Shown here piece by piece: positions 27,522 through 35,580 of a stretch of DNA of 64,000 nt. The position numbers were made by a program, and so were the translations under genes. The notes beneath the pieces are model-generated. The model worked only from the letters and a program-made list of their open reading frames with translations. It had not been told where the DNA came from and made no database searches. Position 1 is the stretch's first letter. Each line of letters opens with the position of its first letter. This stretch comes from an uncultured Bacteroidia bacterium. Lineage in GTDB: Bacteria; Bacteroidota; Bacteroidia; Bacteroidales; UBA932. The stretch lies in NCBI GenBank assembly GCA_902768665.1, contig CACXMA010000003.1, positions 62,001 through 126,000 on the forward strand, in the 5' to 3' direction.

Positions 27522-28157
27522 CTACTGCTTGATCAGCGTGAAGCCGACCTTGAAGGTGTCGTAGCCGTCTGCAAGCGAGGCGATGGCCGCGATCTCGGAG
27601 CTCCGCTGGCCCGCGACGGAGGCGCACTTCTTGAGGAAGCCCAGGAGCTTGTTGGCCGGGAAGAGCATCTTGAAACCGCCGCTGACGGACTCGAGCGTGC
27701 CGGTCATGCTGAAATATTTCAGCTTGCGGCCGAAGGTCAGGGTCACGGTCTTTTCGCCGGTACCGACCTTGTAGGTGCCATTGAGCGGAAGGCCCATGAC
27801 GTTGCAGGTGAAGGTCTCGTCGGTGGCGTTGAAGGTGAAGGTCGTGACACCGGGCTTGACGCCGAACTTGGAGAGGGTCTTGTCGATCTTGTCCTCGACA
27901 CCGGAGGTCACGGCCGTGCCGGCGAGGTTGGACAGGAGGTTGCCGTCGCTCTTTGTCATGCTGACGGCGGAACCGGTATAAGTATAGGTGCCGTTAAGGG
28001 ATATCGGGGCGGAATAGATGACGTTGCCGAGGCTGCCGAGAATGTCGTTCACGGTGCTGTTGCTGGTCAGGCCTCCGAGGAGGTCGCCAAGACCCTGCGC
28101 GGAAGCGGAAAGGCTCATGGCCGCCGCGAGGGCGAAGATGGAGAGAATCTTTTTCAT
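27522..28157 (-). CDS. Exported DUF4923-like lipocalin-type protein
   Basis: 211 residues. Signal peptide MKKILSIFALAAAMSLSASAQ. The mature protein reads GLGDLLGGLTSNSTVNDILGSLGNVIY and then beta-rich segments such as ISLNGTYTYTGSAVSMTKSDG, TFTFNATDETFTCNVMGLPLNG and TVTLTFGRKLKYFSMTGTL. This pattern is typical of the Bacteroidota-only DUF4923 family, predicted lipocalin-like. No enzymatic motif. The downstream peptidase-barrel gene starts 4 nt after its stop. The promoter lies in a 20-bp palindrome shared with the divergent gene. Confidence 0.75.
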   Translation of the reverse strand: MKKILSIFALAAAMSLSASAQGLGDLLGGLTSNSTVNDILGSLGNVIYSAPISLNGTYTYTGSAVSMTKSDGNLLSNLAGTAVTSGVEDKIDKTLSKFGVKPGVTTFTFNATDETFTCNVMGLPLNGTYKVGTGEKTVTLTFGRKLKYFSMTGTLESVSGGFKMLFPANKLLGFLKKCASVAGQRSSEIAAIASLADGYDTFKVGFTLIKQ

Positions 28158-28179
28158 GGTTTTATCACTTTATTATCTA

Positions 28180-28199
28180 CAAAAATATGCATATTTTTG
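28180..28199. promoter_or_regulatory. 20-bp perfect palindrome carrying two divergent -7 boxes
   Basis: CAAAAATATGCATATTTTTG reads the same on both strands. Its right half ends in TATTTTTG (28192-28199) for the plus-strand gene at 28220. Its left half gives TATTTTTG on the minus strand (28180-28187) for the DUF4923 gene. The two promoters therefore sit within a few bases of each other and probably compete or share an operator. Confidence 0.6.
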
Positions 28200-28219
28200 C
28201 AGAAAGAAAAGAAACCGAC

Positions 28220-29041
28220 ATGAAGAAATTGCTGCTGACCGTCCTTCTGCTGCTGAGCGCGCTGCTTGCCGGCGCCCAGTCCCTGACGGTGATTTCCTAT
28301 AATATCCGCCTCGGTGAGGCCAAGGACGGAACGAATTCCTGGCCCTTCCGCGCTGCCGCCTCCCGCGATATGGTGATGGATCAGCTGCCCGACATCATGG
28401 GCCTGCAGGAGGCCTTCCTCTATCAGGCCGCCTATCTCAAGGAGTATTGCAAGGGCTATAAATATGTCGGTGTCGGCCGCGAGGACGGAAAGAAGGAAGG
28501 CGAGATCATGGCCATCTTCTACCGCAAGGAAACGGTCAAGCTCCTGAGGTGGGGAACTTTCTGGCTCTCCGACACGCCGAAAAAGCCCTCCAAGGGCTGG
28601 GACGCCGCCTGCAAGCGCACGGCGACCTGGGCGCTGATGAAAGACAAGCGCACCGGGAAGAAGTTCTACTATGTCAACACGCACCTCGACCATGTCGGCT
28701 GGGAAGCCCGCGAAAAGGGCCTGCAGCTGATTGTGGACCGTATTGCGGAGATGAATAAAGACAGTCTGCCGATGGTGCTGACGGGCGATCTCAACATGAC
28801 GCCCGAGCGGCAGGAAATGGCTCCCCTCGACCGCAGCATGTCCTCCGCCCGCGAGGCTGCCTACAAGACGGACCATCTCGCCACTTTCCATGGCTGGGGC
28901 AAGCTCGACAAGGATATCATCGACTACATCTACTACAGCGGATTCTCCTCCTGTGTCGAGTATGAGACGGTCCGAAAGGGCTATGCGGACCGCAAGTTCA
29001 TCTCCGACCACTATCCCATCAAGGCTGTGCTGGTGTTCTGA
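28220..29041 (+). CDS. Secreted endonuclease/exonuclease/phosphatase-fold protein
   Basis: 273 residues from ATG 28220 (signal peptide MKKLLLTVLLLLSALLAGAQ). DNase I-like signatures are VISYNIRLGEAKDG, MGLQEAFLYQ, YYVNTHLDHVGWEAR, MVLTGDLNMTPERQ and FISDHYPIKAVLVF. They hold the catalytic Asn, Glu, His and Asp residues. The overall pattern resembles Bacteroidota secreted phosphodiesterases near sugar- or lipid-related genes; the substrate is unknown. It overlaps nothing and is followed after 2 nt by a lipoprotein gene, so the two form an operon. It is the second enzyme of this fold in the window but is not a close copy of the first. Confidence 0.88.
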   Translation: MKKLLLTVLLLLSALLAGAQSLTVISYNIRLGEAKDGTNSWPFRAAASRDMVMDQLPDIMGLQEAFLYQAAYLKEYCKGYKYVGVGREDGKKEGEIMAIFYRKETVKLLRWGTFWLSDTPKKPSKGWDAACKRTATWALMKDKRTGKKFYYVNTHLDHVGWEAREKGLQLIVDRIAEMNKDSLPMVLTGDLNMTPERQEMAPLDRSMSSAREAAYKTDHLATFHGWGKLDKDIIDYIYYSGFSSCVEYETVRKGYADRKFISDHYPIKAVLVF

Positions 29042-29043
29042 GT

Positions 29044-30006
29044 ATGGGGGGCTTGAAAAGAATCCTGCAGGGAGTCCTGCTCCTGGCTGTCCTGGCCGCC
29101 TGCGGCAGGGGGAAAACGGGTGAAAGCGCGCCGGCGCCGGCGGCACTTCCGACCCGCGTTTTCCCGCGTGTGCAGCCCCCGCAGATGCATCCTGACGGAC
29201 CGGTGATCTATACCGTGGACCATTTCTGGGATGCCTATTTCGCGGATCTCGGGAAATACCGCACGGACAGTCTCTATCTCGGCGGCGTGGAGAAAATCCG
29301 GCTGGAGGAGGCCTATGGCCTTTTTGCCACACTGCTGTGGAACGTGCCCCCGGAGACGGCCAAAGCCTCCACGGAACGCCTGTACGACCAGCTTGCCGCC
29401 GCGAAGAATCCTGCCGTCACGGATGCGCTGGTGGAGCTGACCTCCCGCTATCTCTATGACCCCAACTCCCCCGTCCGCTGCGAGGACTTCTACCGACCGT
29501 TCGTGGAAAAACTGGCGGAAGGAGATCTGGCGCCGGAGGATATGAAGCCGCAGTATGGTTTCCAGGCCCGTATGTGCGCGATGAACGCCATGGGGACCCC
29601 GGCAGCGGATTTCGCGTTCACGGATACCCGCGGCCGGAAGCGGACCCTTTACGGCATCGAGGCGGAGTACCTGCTGCTGATTTTCGGCAATCCCGACTGT
29701 ACGGCCTGCAAGGATCTTGTCGTGCAGATGGAATCCTCCCCGGCGGTGGCGGAGCTCGGCGCTTCGGGCCGGCTGAAGGTGGTGGATATCTTCATCGATC
29801 GCGAGGTGGACCAGTGGAAGGCGCGGGTGGCCGATTACCCGGCCGCCTGGATCAACGGCTACGACCATACCTTCACGATCCGCGACGACATCCTCTACAA
29901 TGTCAGGGCGGTGCCGTCGATGTACCTGCTGGACAAGGACAAACGGGTCATTTTCAAGGACGTACCACCGGAAATTCTCCTGACGTATCTGTCCATGCTG
30001 GGCTGA
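29044..30006 (+). CDS. Thioredoxin-like lipoprotein with DUF5106-type N-domain
   Basis: 320 residues. The lipobox LAVLAAC (Cys about 20) marks an anchored lipoprotein. The N-terminal half (VIYTVDHFWDAYFADLGKYR, LFATLLWNVPPETAK, YLYDPNSPVRCEDFYRPFVEKL) resembles DUF5106. The C-terminal half is thioredoxin-like: TPAADFAFTDTRGRKRTLYG, then LLLIFGNPDCTACKDL with the CxxC redox pair, and VRAVPSMYLLDKDKRVIFKD with the cis-proline (VP). Likely a periplasm-facing thiol-disulfide protein. It starts 2 nt after the phosphodiesterase gene. Confidence 0.85.
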   Translation: MGGLKRILQGVLLLAVLAACGRGKTGESAPAPAALPTRVFPRVQPPQMHPDGPVIYTVDHFWDAYFADLGKYRTDSLYLGGVEKIRLEEAYGLFATLLWNVPPETAKASTERLYDQLAAAKNPAVTDALVELTSRYLYDPNSPVRCEDFYRPFVEKLAEGDLAPEDMKPQYGFQARMCAMNAMGTPAADFAFTDTRGRKRTLYGIEAEYLLLIFGNPDCTACKDLVVQMESSPAVAELGASGRLKVVDIFIDREVDQWKARVADYPAAWINGYDHTFTIRDDILYNVRAVPSMYLLDKDKRVIFKDVPPEILLTYLSMLG

Positions 30007-30020
30007 TGCGTTTTTTTTAT

Positions 30021-30028
30021 TATATTTG
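30021..30028 (+). promoter_or_regulatory. -7 box of the zinc-ribbon operon promoter
   Basis: TATATTTG, preceded by a run of T, lies 23 nt before ATG 30052. A GTG at 30028 is in frame but would fall inside the promoter box, so ATG 30052 is taken as the start. Confidence 0.55.
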
Positions 30029-30051
30029 TGCGTAATCCATCCGACAACACT

Positions 30052-32916
30052 ATGGACAACAACGGCGCACAAACTTTCGGCCAGTTCCTGAAAGGCTATT
30101 TCAAGGGACTGTTCCAGATGCTGAAGCACCCTCTGGCCCTTCTTCCGACGCTGCTGATTTCGGCGGCCTGGATCGTTCTGGGCATCGTGCATACCCGCTA
30201 CGGGGAAAGCCAGTGGCTCTCATGGGCCAATTTCTTCACTTTCGCGCAGGGCGGCCTCTACGGCGGGACGGTCGGTGCCATCGGCGGCATCCTCGGAAAA
30301 ATCCTCATCGCCACGCTCCTCAACGCGATGATCATGCCGCTGTTTGTCAAGGGCTGCCGGCCTTTCGCCCGCTTCGGCAGGGGTTTTGGCGGCTTCTTCA
30401 AGAGTTTCGCCTTCGACAGCCTTCGCGCCCTGTCGAGTTTTCTGATGGGCATGTCCGTCGCCCTGCTGCTCTACAGCGTCTTCAACATCACCCAGCGCTG
30501 GCAGGAGAGCCTTGTCGGCGTGACGGCCGCGATTCTGCTTCTTCGCAGCATCGGCCAGCGGGGCGGTCTGATATTCAGTTTCCTGTTCAGTCTCACCAAG
30601 ACCTTCACCAGAGGGAAGAGCCCGTCCTATGTGGGCGTGTCCCGTTTCCTCTCGGGCATGGTGCTCGGTATGACGCTCGCCGTGGGCCTCAACGCCTTCG
30701 GGCTGAAATGGTGCATCGCTTTCGCGGCGGGTGCCCTGGCCCTGGCTCTGCTCTTCGTGTGGTTCGGCAAGCGGCAGCGGGCTGCCCTGACGGCTGCGAC
30801 CGTCGCGGCGCTGCTGCTGATTCCGGTCTATGCCGGCAGCCCGGCTCCCCAGAGCCAGGAGGAGCTGAAAGAGGCCGGCAAGCGCCACGCGGCGGAGCTC
30901 GCCCCTTATCTCGACGAGATCAACCGCTGCATGGCCGATGTGCAGAACAATGGCGGCGACGCAGCGGAAAAACGCCTTTCCGAGGCCCAGAGCAAGTACT
31001 ATCAGGCGCTCTCCCAGTTCGCCGTGCAGGACAAACAGACCCAGCAGATGCCGCAGGAGATGCAGGATCTGATCAAGCGTGCCACGGACTATGACGGCAT
31101 CAACTCCAAGGTCGAATCGCTCCAGCGCCAGTATGAGTCTGCCGCGGCCAATAATGACCAGCGGGAGATGGACCGCATCGCCGACGAAATCGCCAAGATC
31201 TACATGGGCCAGGCCAGCGATGCCATGCGCCTGAAAGATCTGGCGGAGCAGTATAACAGCCAGATGTCTTCCGGAGGCGTTTCCCCGGCGGGAGATGTCG
31301 ATACCGGCGGTACCGGCAATCCTTTCTTTGGCGGCGATGACGGCGGGTATGACGATGGCGGATATGATGATGGCGGTGGCTATGGCGCGGACGAAGGCGG
31401 CTATGGCAGCGACCCCAATCCGTTCGGTATCGGAGCCGGGCATGGTGATTTGGACTGGAAGCCGAGCAGCGAGGAAGGCGGGTTCCGACAGACGGTCGAC
31501 CAGGCCGTTGACCAGGCCCTTGACGGCTGGGCCGACGAGGATTCCCGCGAGGAGGATGAGGACGATGTGACCGCGCTGGAAGGCGTCGGAGCCGGTGTCG
31601 CCATCGGCCTGGGTGCCGGCGGTGCGGCCGGTGCGGGCGGAGCCATCGGCGGCGGCGCCGGTGGGGCCGGCGGCAGTGGCGGCGGTGTTCCCGATCTGCC
31701 GGACAGCGGTGGAGAGTGGGAAGCGACCGAGCCCGAGAAGCGCGAGGAGGAGGATGAAGAAGGGGAAGACGGGGAAGATGAAACCGACGGCGGCGACGGC
31801 GGTCCTGACGGCGAAGAGGAAGCGGCGAAGGAAAAGAAGGGGGAAAGAACGGAAGCGCCGGAGGAGGCTCCTGAAGAGGCTCCTGAGGAAGCCCCCGCCG
31901 AGGAGGCCCCCGAGGAAGATGACTACGATTATGAGAAGGAGCGTGAGGAGCGTGCGAGACAGCAGGCTGCCATCGACCAGAAATACAAGGACGCTTTCGA
32001 CAAGGATGCCGAGAAGTTCAAGTCGAATTCCGACGAGGAGCGCATCAACAAGGAGGTCGAGCAGGATATGAAGAAGTGGGAGGAGGAGCAGCATCAGCAG
32101 GAGATTATCGACTCCATCAAATACGAGGCGGAGGACATGGGCGTCACCACCAAGGATGAAAACGGCAACGACCGCAGCATCGACGATATCCTCGACGACA
32201 TGCAGAAAAAGTATGTGAAGGACACCCTTCGCGAGAACTGGCGGGAGTGGCAGGACACGCAGATGGAGGCGGCCCAGGAAGAGCTGGACGCTTCCCTGAA
32301 CCTCGCCAATGCCGAGATTGTGGACAATGTGTCCGAAGGTACCGTCAACGTCCTGGCCGAATATGTCCCCGGCGGAGACAAGGTCAAGGATTTCCACACC
32401 TTCACGAAGGCGACGATGGTCGGCGCCACGGAAGGTTACCTCAAGGACGGTTGGAAGGGTGCCGCCAAGGGTGGAGCGGCCGGCGCCGTCGAAGGCGCCA
32501 TCGGCGTCGGGCAGAACCACCTCAGCGACCTCACGAAGGGCGCTACGGGAAACGAGTCTGTCGACAAACTGGCCGCCGATTTGATCAATATCCAGGCGGA
32601 AGGTATCAAGACGGTCGTTCACGATGCCGCCCGCGGAAAGAGTGCTGAGGAAATCTATAACGACGTCCAGGAAGCCACCATCAAGAAAACGGGCGACGTG
32701 ATCGTCGGCCGGATTCTCGGCGACGGCTTGGGAATGAACGATCATGACGCCAATGCCGTCGGTGAGCTGATCAGCAAGGGCCACGACGACATCAAGTGGG
32801 GCGGAAACGGCAATCCGGAAGAAGACAAGACCCTGGCAGGCAACCTGGCTTCCGGCTGGCAGAACTTCAAGGACAAGACCGCCGAGAAGATGTACGACCT
32901 CTATTATGGTAATTAA
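30052..32916 (+). CDS. Very large multi-pass membrane protein with Gly-rich, acidic and charged helical regions (unknown)
   Basis: 954 residues. About residues 25-265 hold five or six hydrophobic helices (ALLPTLLISAAWIVLGIV, FDSLRALSSFLMGMSVALLLY, FLSGMVLGMTLAVGLNAFG, AALTAATVAALLLIPVYAG). A charged helical region follows (about 265-410), then a Gly/Asp/Tyr tract (about 420-460, GGYDDGGYDDGGGYG). Next come a Gly/Ala-only tract (about 525-560), an acidic tract with EEAPEEAPEEAP repeats (about 575-640) and a long charged coiled-coil-like part. A final domain has glycine-zipper-like GAAKGGAAGAVEGAIGVG. No catalytic motif seen. It is followed after 11 and 9 nt by two zinc-ribbon protein genes. 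I do not recognise the family. Confidence 0.75.
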   Translation: MDNNGAQTFGQFLKGYFKGLFQMLKHPLALLPTLLISAAWIVLGIVHTRYGESQWLSWANFFTFAQGGLYGGTVGAIGGILGKILIATLLNAMIMPLFVKGCRPFARFGRGFGGFFKSFAFDSLRALSSFLMGMSVALLLYSVFNITQRWQESLVGVTAAILLLRSIGQRGGLIFSFLFSLTKTFTRGKSPSYVGVSRFLSGMVLGMTLAVGLNAFGLKWCIAFAAGALALALLFVWFGKRQRAALTAATVAALLLIPVYAGSPAPQSQEELKEAGKRHAAELAPYLDEINRCMADVQNNGGDAAEKRLSEAQSKYYQALSQFAVQDKQTQQMPQEMQDLIKRATDYDGINSKVESLQRQYESAAANNDQREMDRIADEIAKIYMGQASDAMRLKDLAEQYNSQMSSGGVSPAGDVDTGGTGNPFFGGDDGGYDDGGYDDGGGYGADEGGYGSDPNPFGIGAGHGDLDWKPSSEEGGFRQTVDQAVDQALDGWADEDSREEDEDDVTALEGVGAGVAIGLGAGGAAGAGGAIGGGAGGAGGSGGGVPDLPDSGGEWEATEPEKREEEDEEGEDGEDETDGGDGGPDGEEEAAKEKKGERTEAPEEAPEEAPEEAPAEEAPEEDDYDYEKEREERARQQAAIDQKYKDAFDKDAEKFKSNSDEERINKEVEQDMKKWEEEQHQQEIIDSIKYEAEDMGVTTKDENGNDRSIDDILDDMQKKYVKDTLRENWREWQDTQMEAAQEELDASLNLANAEIVDNVSEGTVNVLAEYVPGGDKVKDFHTFTKATMVGATEGYLKDGWKGAAKGGAAGAVEGAIGVGQNHLSDLTKGATGNESVDKLAADLINIQAEGIKTVVHDAARGKSAEEIYNDVQEATIKKTGDVIVGRILGDGLGMNDHDANAVGELISKGHDDIKWGGNGNPEEDKTLAGNLASGWQNFKDKTAEKMYDLYYGN

Positions 32917-32927
32917 GACTGAGAATT

Positions 32928-33419
32928 ATGGATAAAAACAAGAAGCTTTCCCTTGAGGAAAAGAAAATCCTGATCGGCCACTATCCCTACATGCTGCAGG
33001 CCCTGGCCGTGGCGGCCAGGCGTGTACCGGCCTGGCGGCTTGCCAAGGATGGCGCCCCCTGCTCGCTTTTCGACGTGTTCACCTTCGCCAAGAAGTATGA
33101 TGAGTCGCATCCCCGCAAGGAAGGAGATCCGTCCTTTTTCTCCGTTTCCTTCGAAGGCGCCATCGGTTATTCCGAATCGGGGCTGGAATATGCCGTTTCC
33201 TGGCTTTTCCTTCCGATGGAGCCCGGAAAGGAACGGGATCTTCTCGTAAAGAAGGATATCCTCGAGTACAACAAGGCGGAAGTCGCGCTGAAGGCGGCGG
33301 AAGAAAAGCCGGCGGAAGAGAGCCCCGCTCCCGCCCCGAAGTTCTGTCCCCACTGCGGCAAGCCCCTCAAGAACCCCAATGCAAAATTCTGCGGCAGCTG
33401 CGGCCAGCCGCTCCATTAA
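32928..33419 (+). CDS. Zinc-ribbon protein of unknown function
   Basis: 163 residues, no signal peptide. The first 110 residues form a compact alpha/beta region (MLQALAVAARRVPAWRLAKDG, GYSESGLEYAVSWLFLPME) I cannot name. A short Glu/Ala/Pro linker leads to a C-terminal zinc ribbon FCPHCGKPLKNPNAKFCGSC (CxxC, 11 residues, CxxC). It is 11 nt after the large membrane-protein gene and 9 nt before another zinc-ribbon gene. The shared C-terminal ribbon with the next protein suggests common targeting or mutual binding. Confidence 0.8.
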   Translation: MDKNKKLSLEEKKILIGHYPYMLQALAVAARRVPAWRLAKDGAPCSLFDVFTFAKKYDESHPRKEGDPSFFSVSFEGAIGYSESGLEYAVSWLFLPMEPGKERDLLVKKDILEYNKAEVALKAAEEKPAEESPAPAPKFCPHCGKPLKNPNAKFCGSCGQPLH

Positions 33420-33428
33420 ACCGTCCCT

Positions 33429-34931
33429 ATGAAACGAATTCTTTCCCTTATCGGCGGACTCCTCCTTGCCGCCGTCATCGGCCTCGCCCAGGGCAAATGG
33501 GAGCAGGTCGGCGTCAGCCAGTACGGCACCGGCGGCATCAACCGCAGCGGTGAGCGTATCGACAACAGCTACAACGCCGGCAAGTTCAATTCCGAGGTTA
33601 AGTCTACCTCGAAGAACAACCCTTACGTCTATTTCCGGAAGGGCCAGTTCAGCGTACCGGCCAAAACGTATCAGCCCGGCCAGACCCTCACGGTCAGCAT
33701 GAGCCTTTCCGTCAAGCGCCACAGCGGCAACGGAACGCCGAAAGGCAGCGCCGGAGCCACCCTCGTTGGCGGACAGGCCGGACAGGGCACCTCCGTGCCG
33801 AGCCAGATCAGCGTTTCCGGCAAGGATGCCGCCAAGAGCGGGTCGGTGGAAATGGCCATTCCGAGCCGCTCCCAGGCCGGAAACAACTTCTCCATCGTCT
33901 ATTCCTGCTTCGACATCAAGGTGGTCTATCTCTACCGCTGGGTGGAGGATAAACCGGCCGCAGAATCGGTGCGGGAACCGGTTGTCGCCGCCGAGGCTCC
34001 CGTTCTCCCGGAGATACAGCTGACCGAGGAAGAGGTGCAGGATTCCATCCGGGCCAATGAAGGCATCATGCTGCCCGACGACACCATCCTGCCGCCGGCG
34101 GATTCCGCTTTCTTTGAGGAGTCTCTTGAGGACGAACCTGTCGATGCGTCGTACATCGCGGAAGCGGCCGAGGCGCTGCAGAATGGAGAATTGACGAAGG
34201 AGGGTGTCAAAAATGCGCTGAAAGAGGCTGATACGGATACCGTCCTGTCCCTGCTGGGATTCGACCTTACCAAGAAGGATCTCATCCTCTACGGTATCAT
34301 CGGCGGTCTGGGACTGCTGGTGCTGATCCTCCTGCTTGTTCTGCTCTTCCGGAAGAATCCGGCCAAGAAGGCCGCCAAGGAAGAGGCCCGGAAGGCGGCT
34401 GCGGAGGCCAAGGCTGCAGCCAAGGCCGAGGCCGCGGAAAAAGCGGCTGCCGCGAAAGCGGAGCGGGACGCGAAACTGGCGGAGCAGAGAGCTGCCGCTA
34501 CAGAGAAGGCCGCTGCTGCCAAGGCTGCTCAGGAAGCGAAACGGGCAGAATTACAGGCAGCCCAAGAGGCGAAACGGGCAGAGCTGAAGGCTGCTCAGGA
34601 AGCCAAGGCTGCCGAATTGAAGCAGAAGCAGGAAGCGGCTAAGACCGAAAGGGAAGCCAAACTTGCGGAGGCAAAAGCCGCTCAGGAGGCAAAGCGGGCT
34701 GAGCTAAAGGCGGCGCAGGAAGCGAAAGCCGCCGAGCTGAAGGCCAAACGGGAAGCTGCATTGGCCGCAAAAGCCGCCGCGACGGCTGCCGCTGCTGCAA
34801 AGGCCGAAGCGCCGAAGCCGGAAGAGAAACCGGCTGAAAAGCCTGCCGGCAAGAAATTCTGCGAAAACTGCGGCGCTCCGCTGGATCCGGATGCGGTCTT
34901 CTGTGAGAACTGCGGCACGAAGGTGCAGTAG
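33429..34931 (+). CDS. Single-pass membrane protein with TolA-like Ala/Lys/Glu helix and C-terminal zinc ribbon
   Basis: 500 residues. Signal peptide MKRILSLIGGLLLAAVIGLAQ, then an exported domain (about 22-180, GKWEQVGVSQYGTGGINRSG, PGQTLTVSMSLSVKRHSG). An acidic linker is followed by one membrane helix at about 286-307 (GIIGGLGLLVLILLLVLLF). The cytoplasmic side is a 150-residue helix of near-repeats AAQEAKRAELKA, much like the TolA stalk, ending in the zinc ribbon FCENCGAPLDPDAVFCENC. The protein would thus link periplasm and cytoplasm. It is the last gene of the operon; a bidirectional terminator follows. Confidence 0.8.
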   Translation: MKRILSLIGGLLLAAVIGLAQGKWEQVGVSQYGTGGINRSGERIDNSYNAGKFNSEVKSTSKNNPYVYFRKGQFSVPAKTYQPGQTLTVSMSLSVKRHSGNGTPKGSAGATLVGGQAGQGTSVPSQISVSGKDAAKSGSVEMAIPSRSQAGNNFSIVYSCFDIKVVYLYRWVEDKPAAESVREPVVAAEAPVLPEIQLTEEEVQDSIRANEGIMLPDDTILPPADSAFFEESLEDEPVDASYIAEAAEALQNGELTKEGVKNALKEADTDTVLSLLGFDLTKKDLILYGIIGGLGLLVLILLLVLLFRKNPAKKAAKEEARKAAAEAKAAAKAEAAEKAAAAKAERDAKLAEQRAAATEKAAAAKAAQEAKRAELQAAQEAKRAELKAAQEAKAAELKQKQEAAKTEREAKLAEAKAAQEAKRAELKAAQEAKAAELKAKREAALAAKAAATAAAAAKAEAPKPEEKPAEKPAGKKFCENCGAPLDPDAVFCENCGTKVQ

Positions 34932-34953
34932 TTCCTGTTCTAACAGAAAAAAG

Positions 34954-34978
34954 CGCCGGCCCGTCATCTGGGCCGGCG
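34954..34978. terminator. Bidirectional terminator between the zinc-ribbon operon and the DUF4890-like gene
   Basis: Perfect 9-bp GC stem CGCCGGCCC/GGGCCGGCG with a 7-nt loop. TTTGTCTT follows on the plus strand; on the minus strand the flanking A-run gives CTTTTTT. It separates two convergent genes. Confidence 0.85.
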
Positions 34979-34984
34979 TTTGTC

Positions 34985-35419
34985 TTATTTGTTGAGGCGG
35001 ACCGGTCTGTCGCGCTTCGGGCCATGTTTCGGGCCGTTCTTCTTGATGTTCTTGATATCCTTCTTGTAGGCCTTGTACTGGTCTTTTGTCAGGATTTCCT
35101 TGACGGCTTTGTCGTAGGCGTCGCGGTCGGCTTTCATTTTGGATTTGTCGGGGGCGCCTTCCGGACGTTGGGCTTTCGGTCTGGCTTGGTGCTTCGCTTC
35201 GCGTTCCATGTTCAGTTCGAGAAGCCGGGCTTTCTGGTTTTCGTCGAGGCCATAGCGTTCAGCCATGCGTTCGGTCTTTTTCTGGACCATCTCGATGCCG
35301 TCATGCTTGCCGCGTTCGTGTTTCTTGCAGTCGCACTTTTTTTCGCCGTCGGGATTCTGTGCCAGCGCGACGCCGCTCATGAGGGCTGCCGCTGCGATAA
35401 GGGTGAGGATTCTTTTCAT
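34985..35419 (-). CDS. Exported DUF4890/Spy-like protein
   Basis: 144 residues. Signal peptide MKRILTLIAAAALMSGVALAQ. A Cys/Lys/His-rich stretch (KKCDCKKHERGKHDG) precedes the Spy/CpxP-type helical core (VQKKTERMAERYGLDENQKARLLEL, and VKEILTKDQYKAYKKDI) found in Bacteroidota DUF4890 proteins. These are small periplasmic helical proteins, probably chaperone-like. The C-terminus is strongly basic. Single gene, convergent with the zinc-ribbon operon. Confidence 0.75.
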   Translation of the reverse strand: MKRILTLIAAAALMSGVALAQNPDGEKKCDCKKHERGKHDGIEMVQKKTERMAERYGLDENQKARLLELNMEREAKHQARPKAQRPEGAPDKSKMKADRDAYDKAVKEILTKDQYKAYKKDIKNIKKNGPKHGPKRDRPVRLNK

Positions 35420-35479
35420 ACTAACTACTGTTTAAACCGCGTGCTTATAATTCAATTCCCGTGCCAGAGGGAGGGGGCT

Positions 35480-35512
35480 GGGCGGATGGGGCGAGGGGGC
35501 GAGATTCCGGCG
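35480..35512 (+). repeat. GC-rich dispersed repeat, copy 1
   Basis: Core GGGCGGATGGGG, then CGAGGGGGCGAGATTCCGGCG. It matches copy 3 (37806-37838) at 30 of 33 bases. It lies just upstream of the promoter of the lipoprotein gene at 35581. Confidence 0.7.
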
Positions 35513-35554
35513 CATTGTAGTAGAATCCACCACAGTGGGGACAGTCGGATGCGC

Positions 35555-35562
35555 TATCTTTG
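35555..35562 (+). promoter_or_regulatory. -7 box for the lipoprotein gene at 35581
   Basis: TATCTTTG lies 18 nt before ATG 35581. An in-frame start at 35560 would lie inside this box, so ATG 35581 is preferred. No clear -33 box. Confidence 0.5.
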
Positions 35563-35580
35563 CAGAAAAACTATCTGCGT

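Noticed and set aside
30028-30051. GTG start for the large membrane protein
   Set aside because: The GTG overlaps the TATATTTG promoter box; ATG 30052 is the next start and has better context.
30220-32784. An 854-codon minus-strand frame opposite the large Gly/Glu-rich gene
   Set aside because: The plus strand has a promoter box, a sensible start, membrane helices and two tightly coupled downstream genes; the minus frame is its complement.
34530-34790. Tandem DNA repeat or array
   Set aside because: The periodicity encodes the Ala/Lys/Glu helix of the zinc-ribbon membrane protein and stays in frame.
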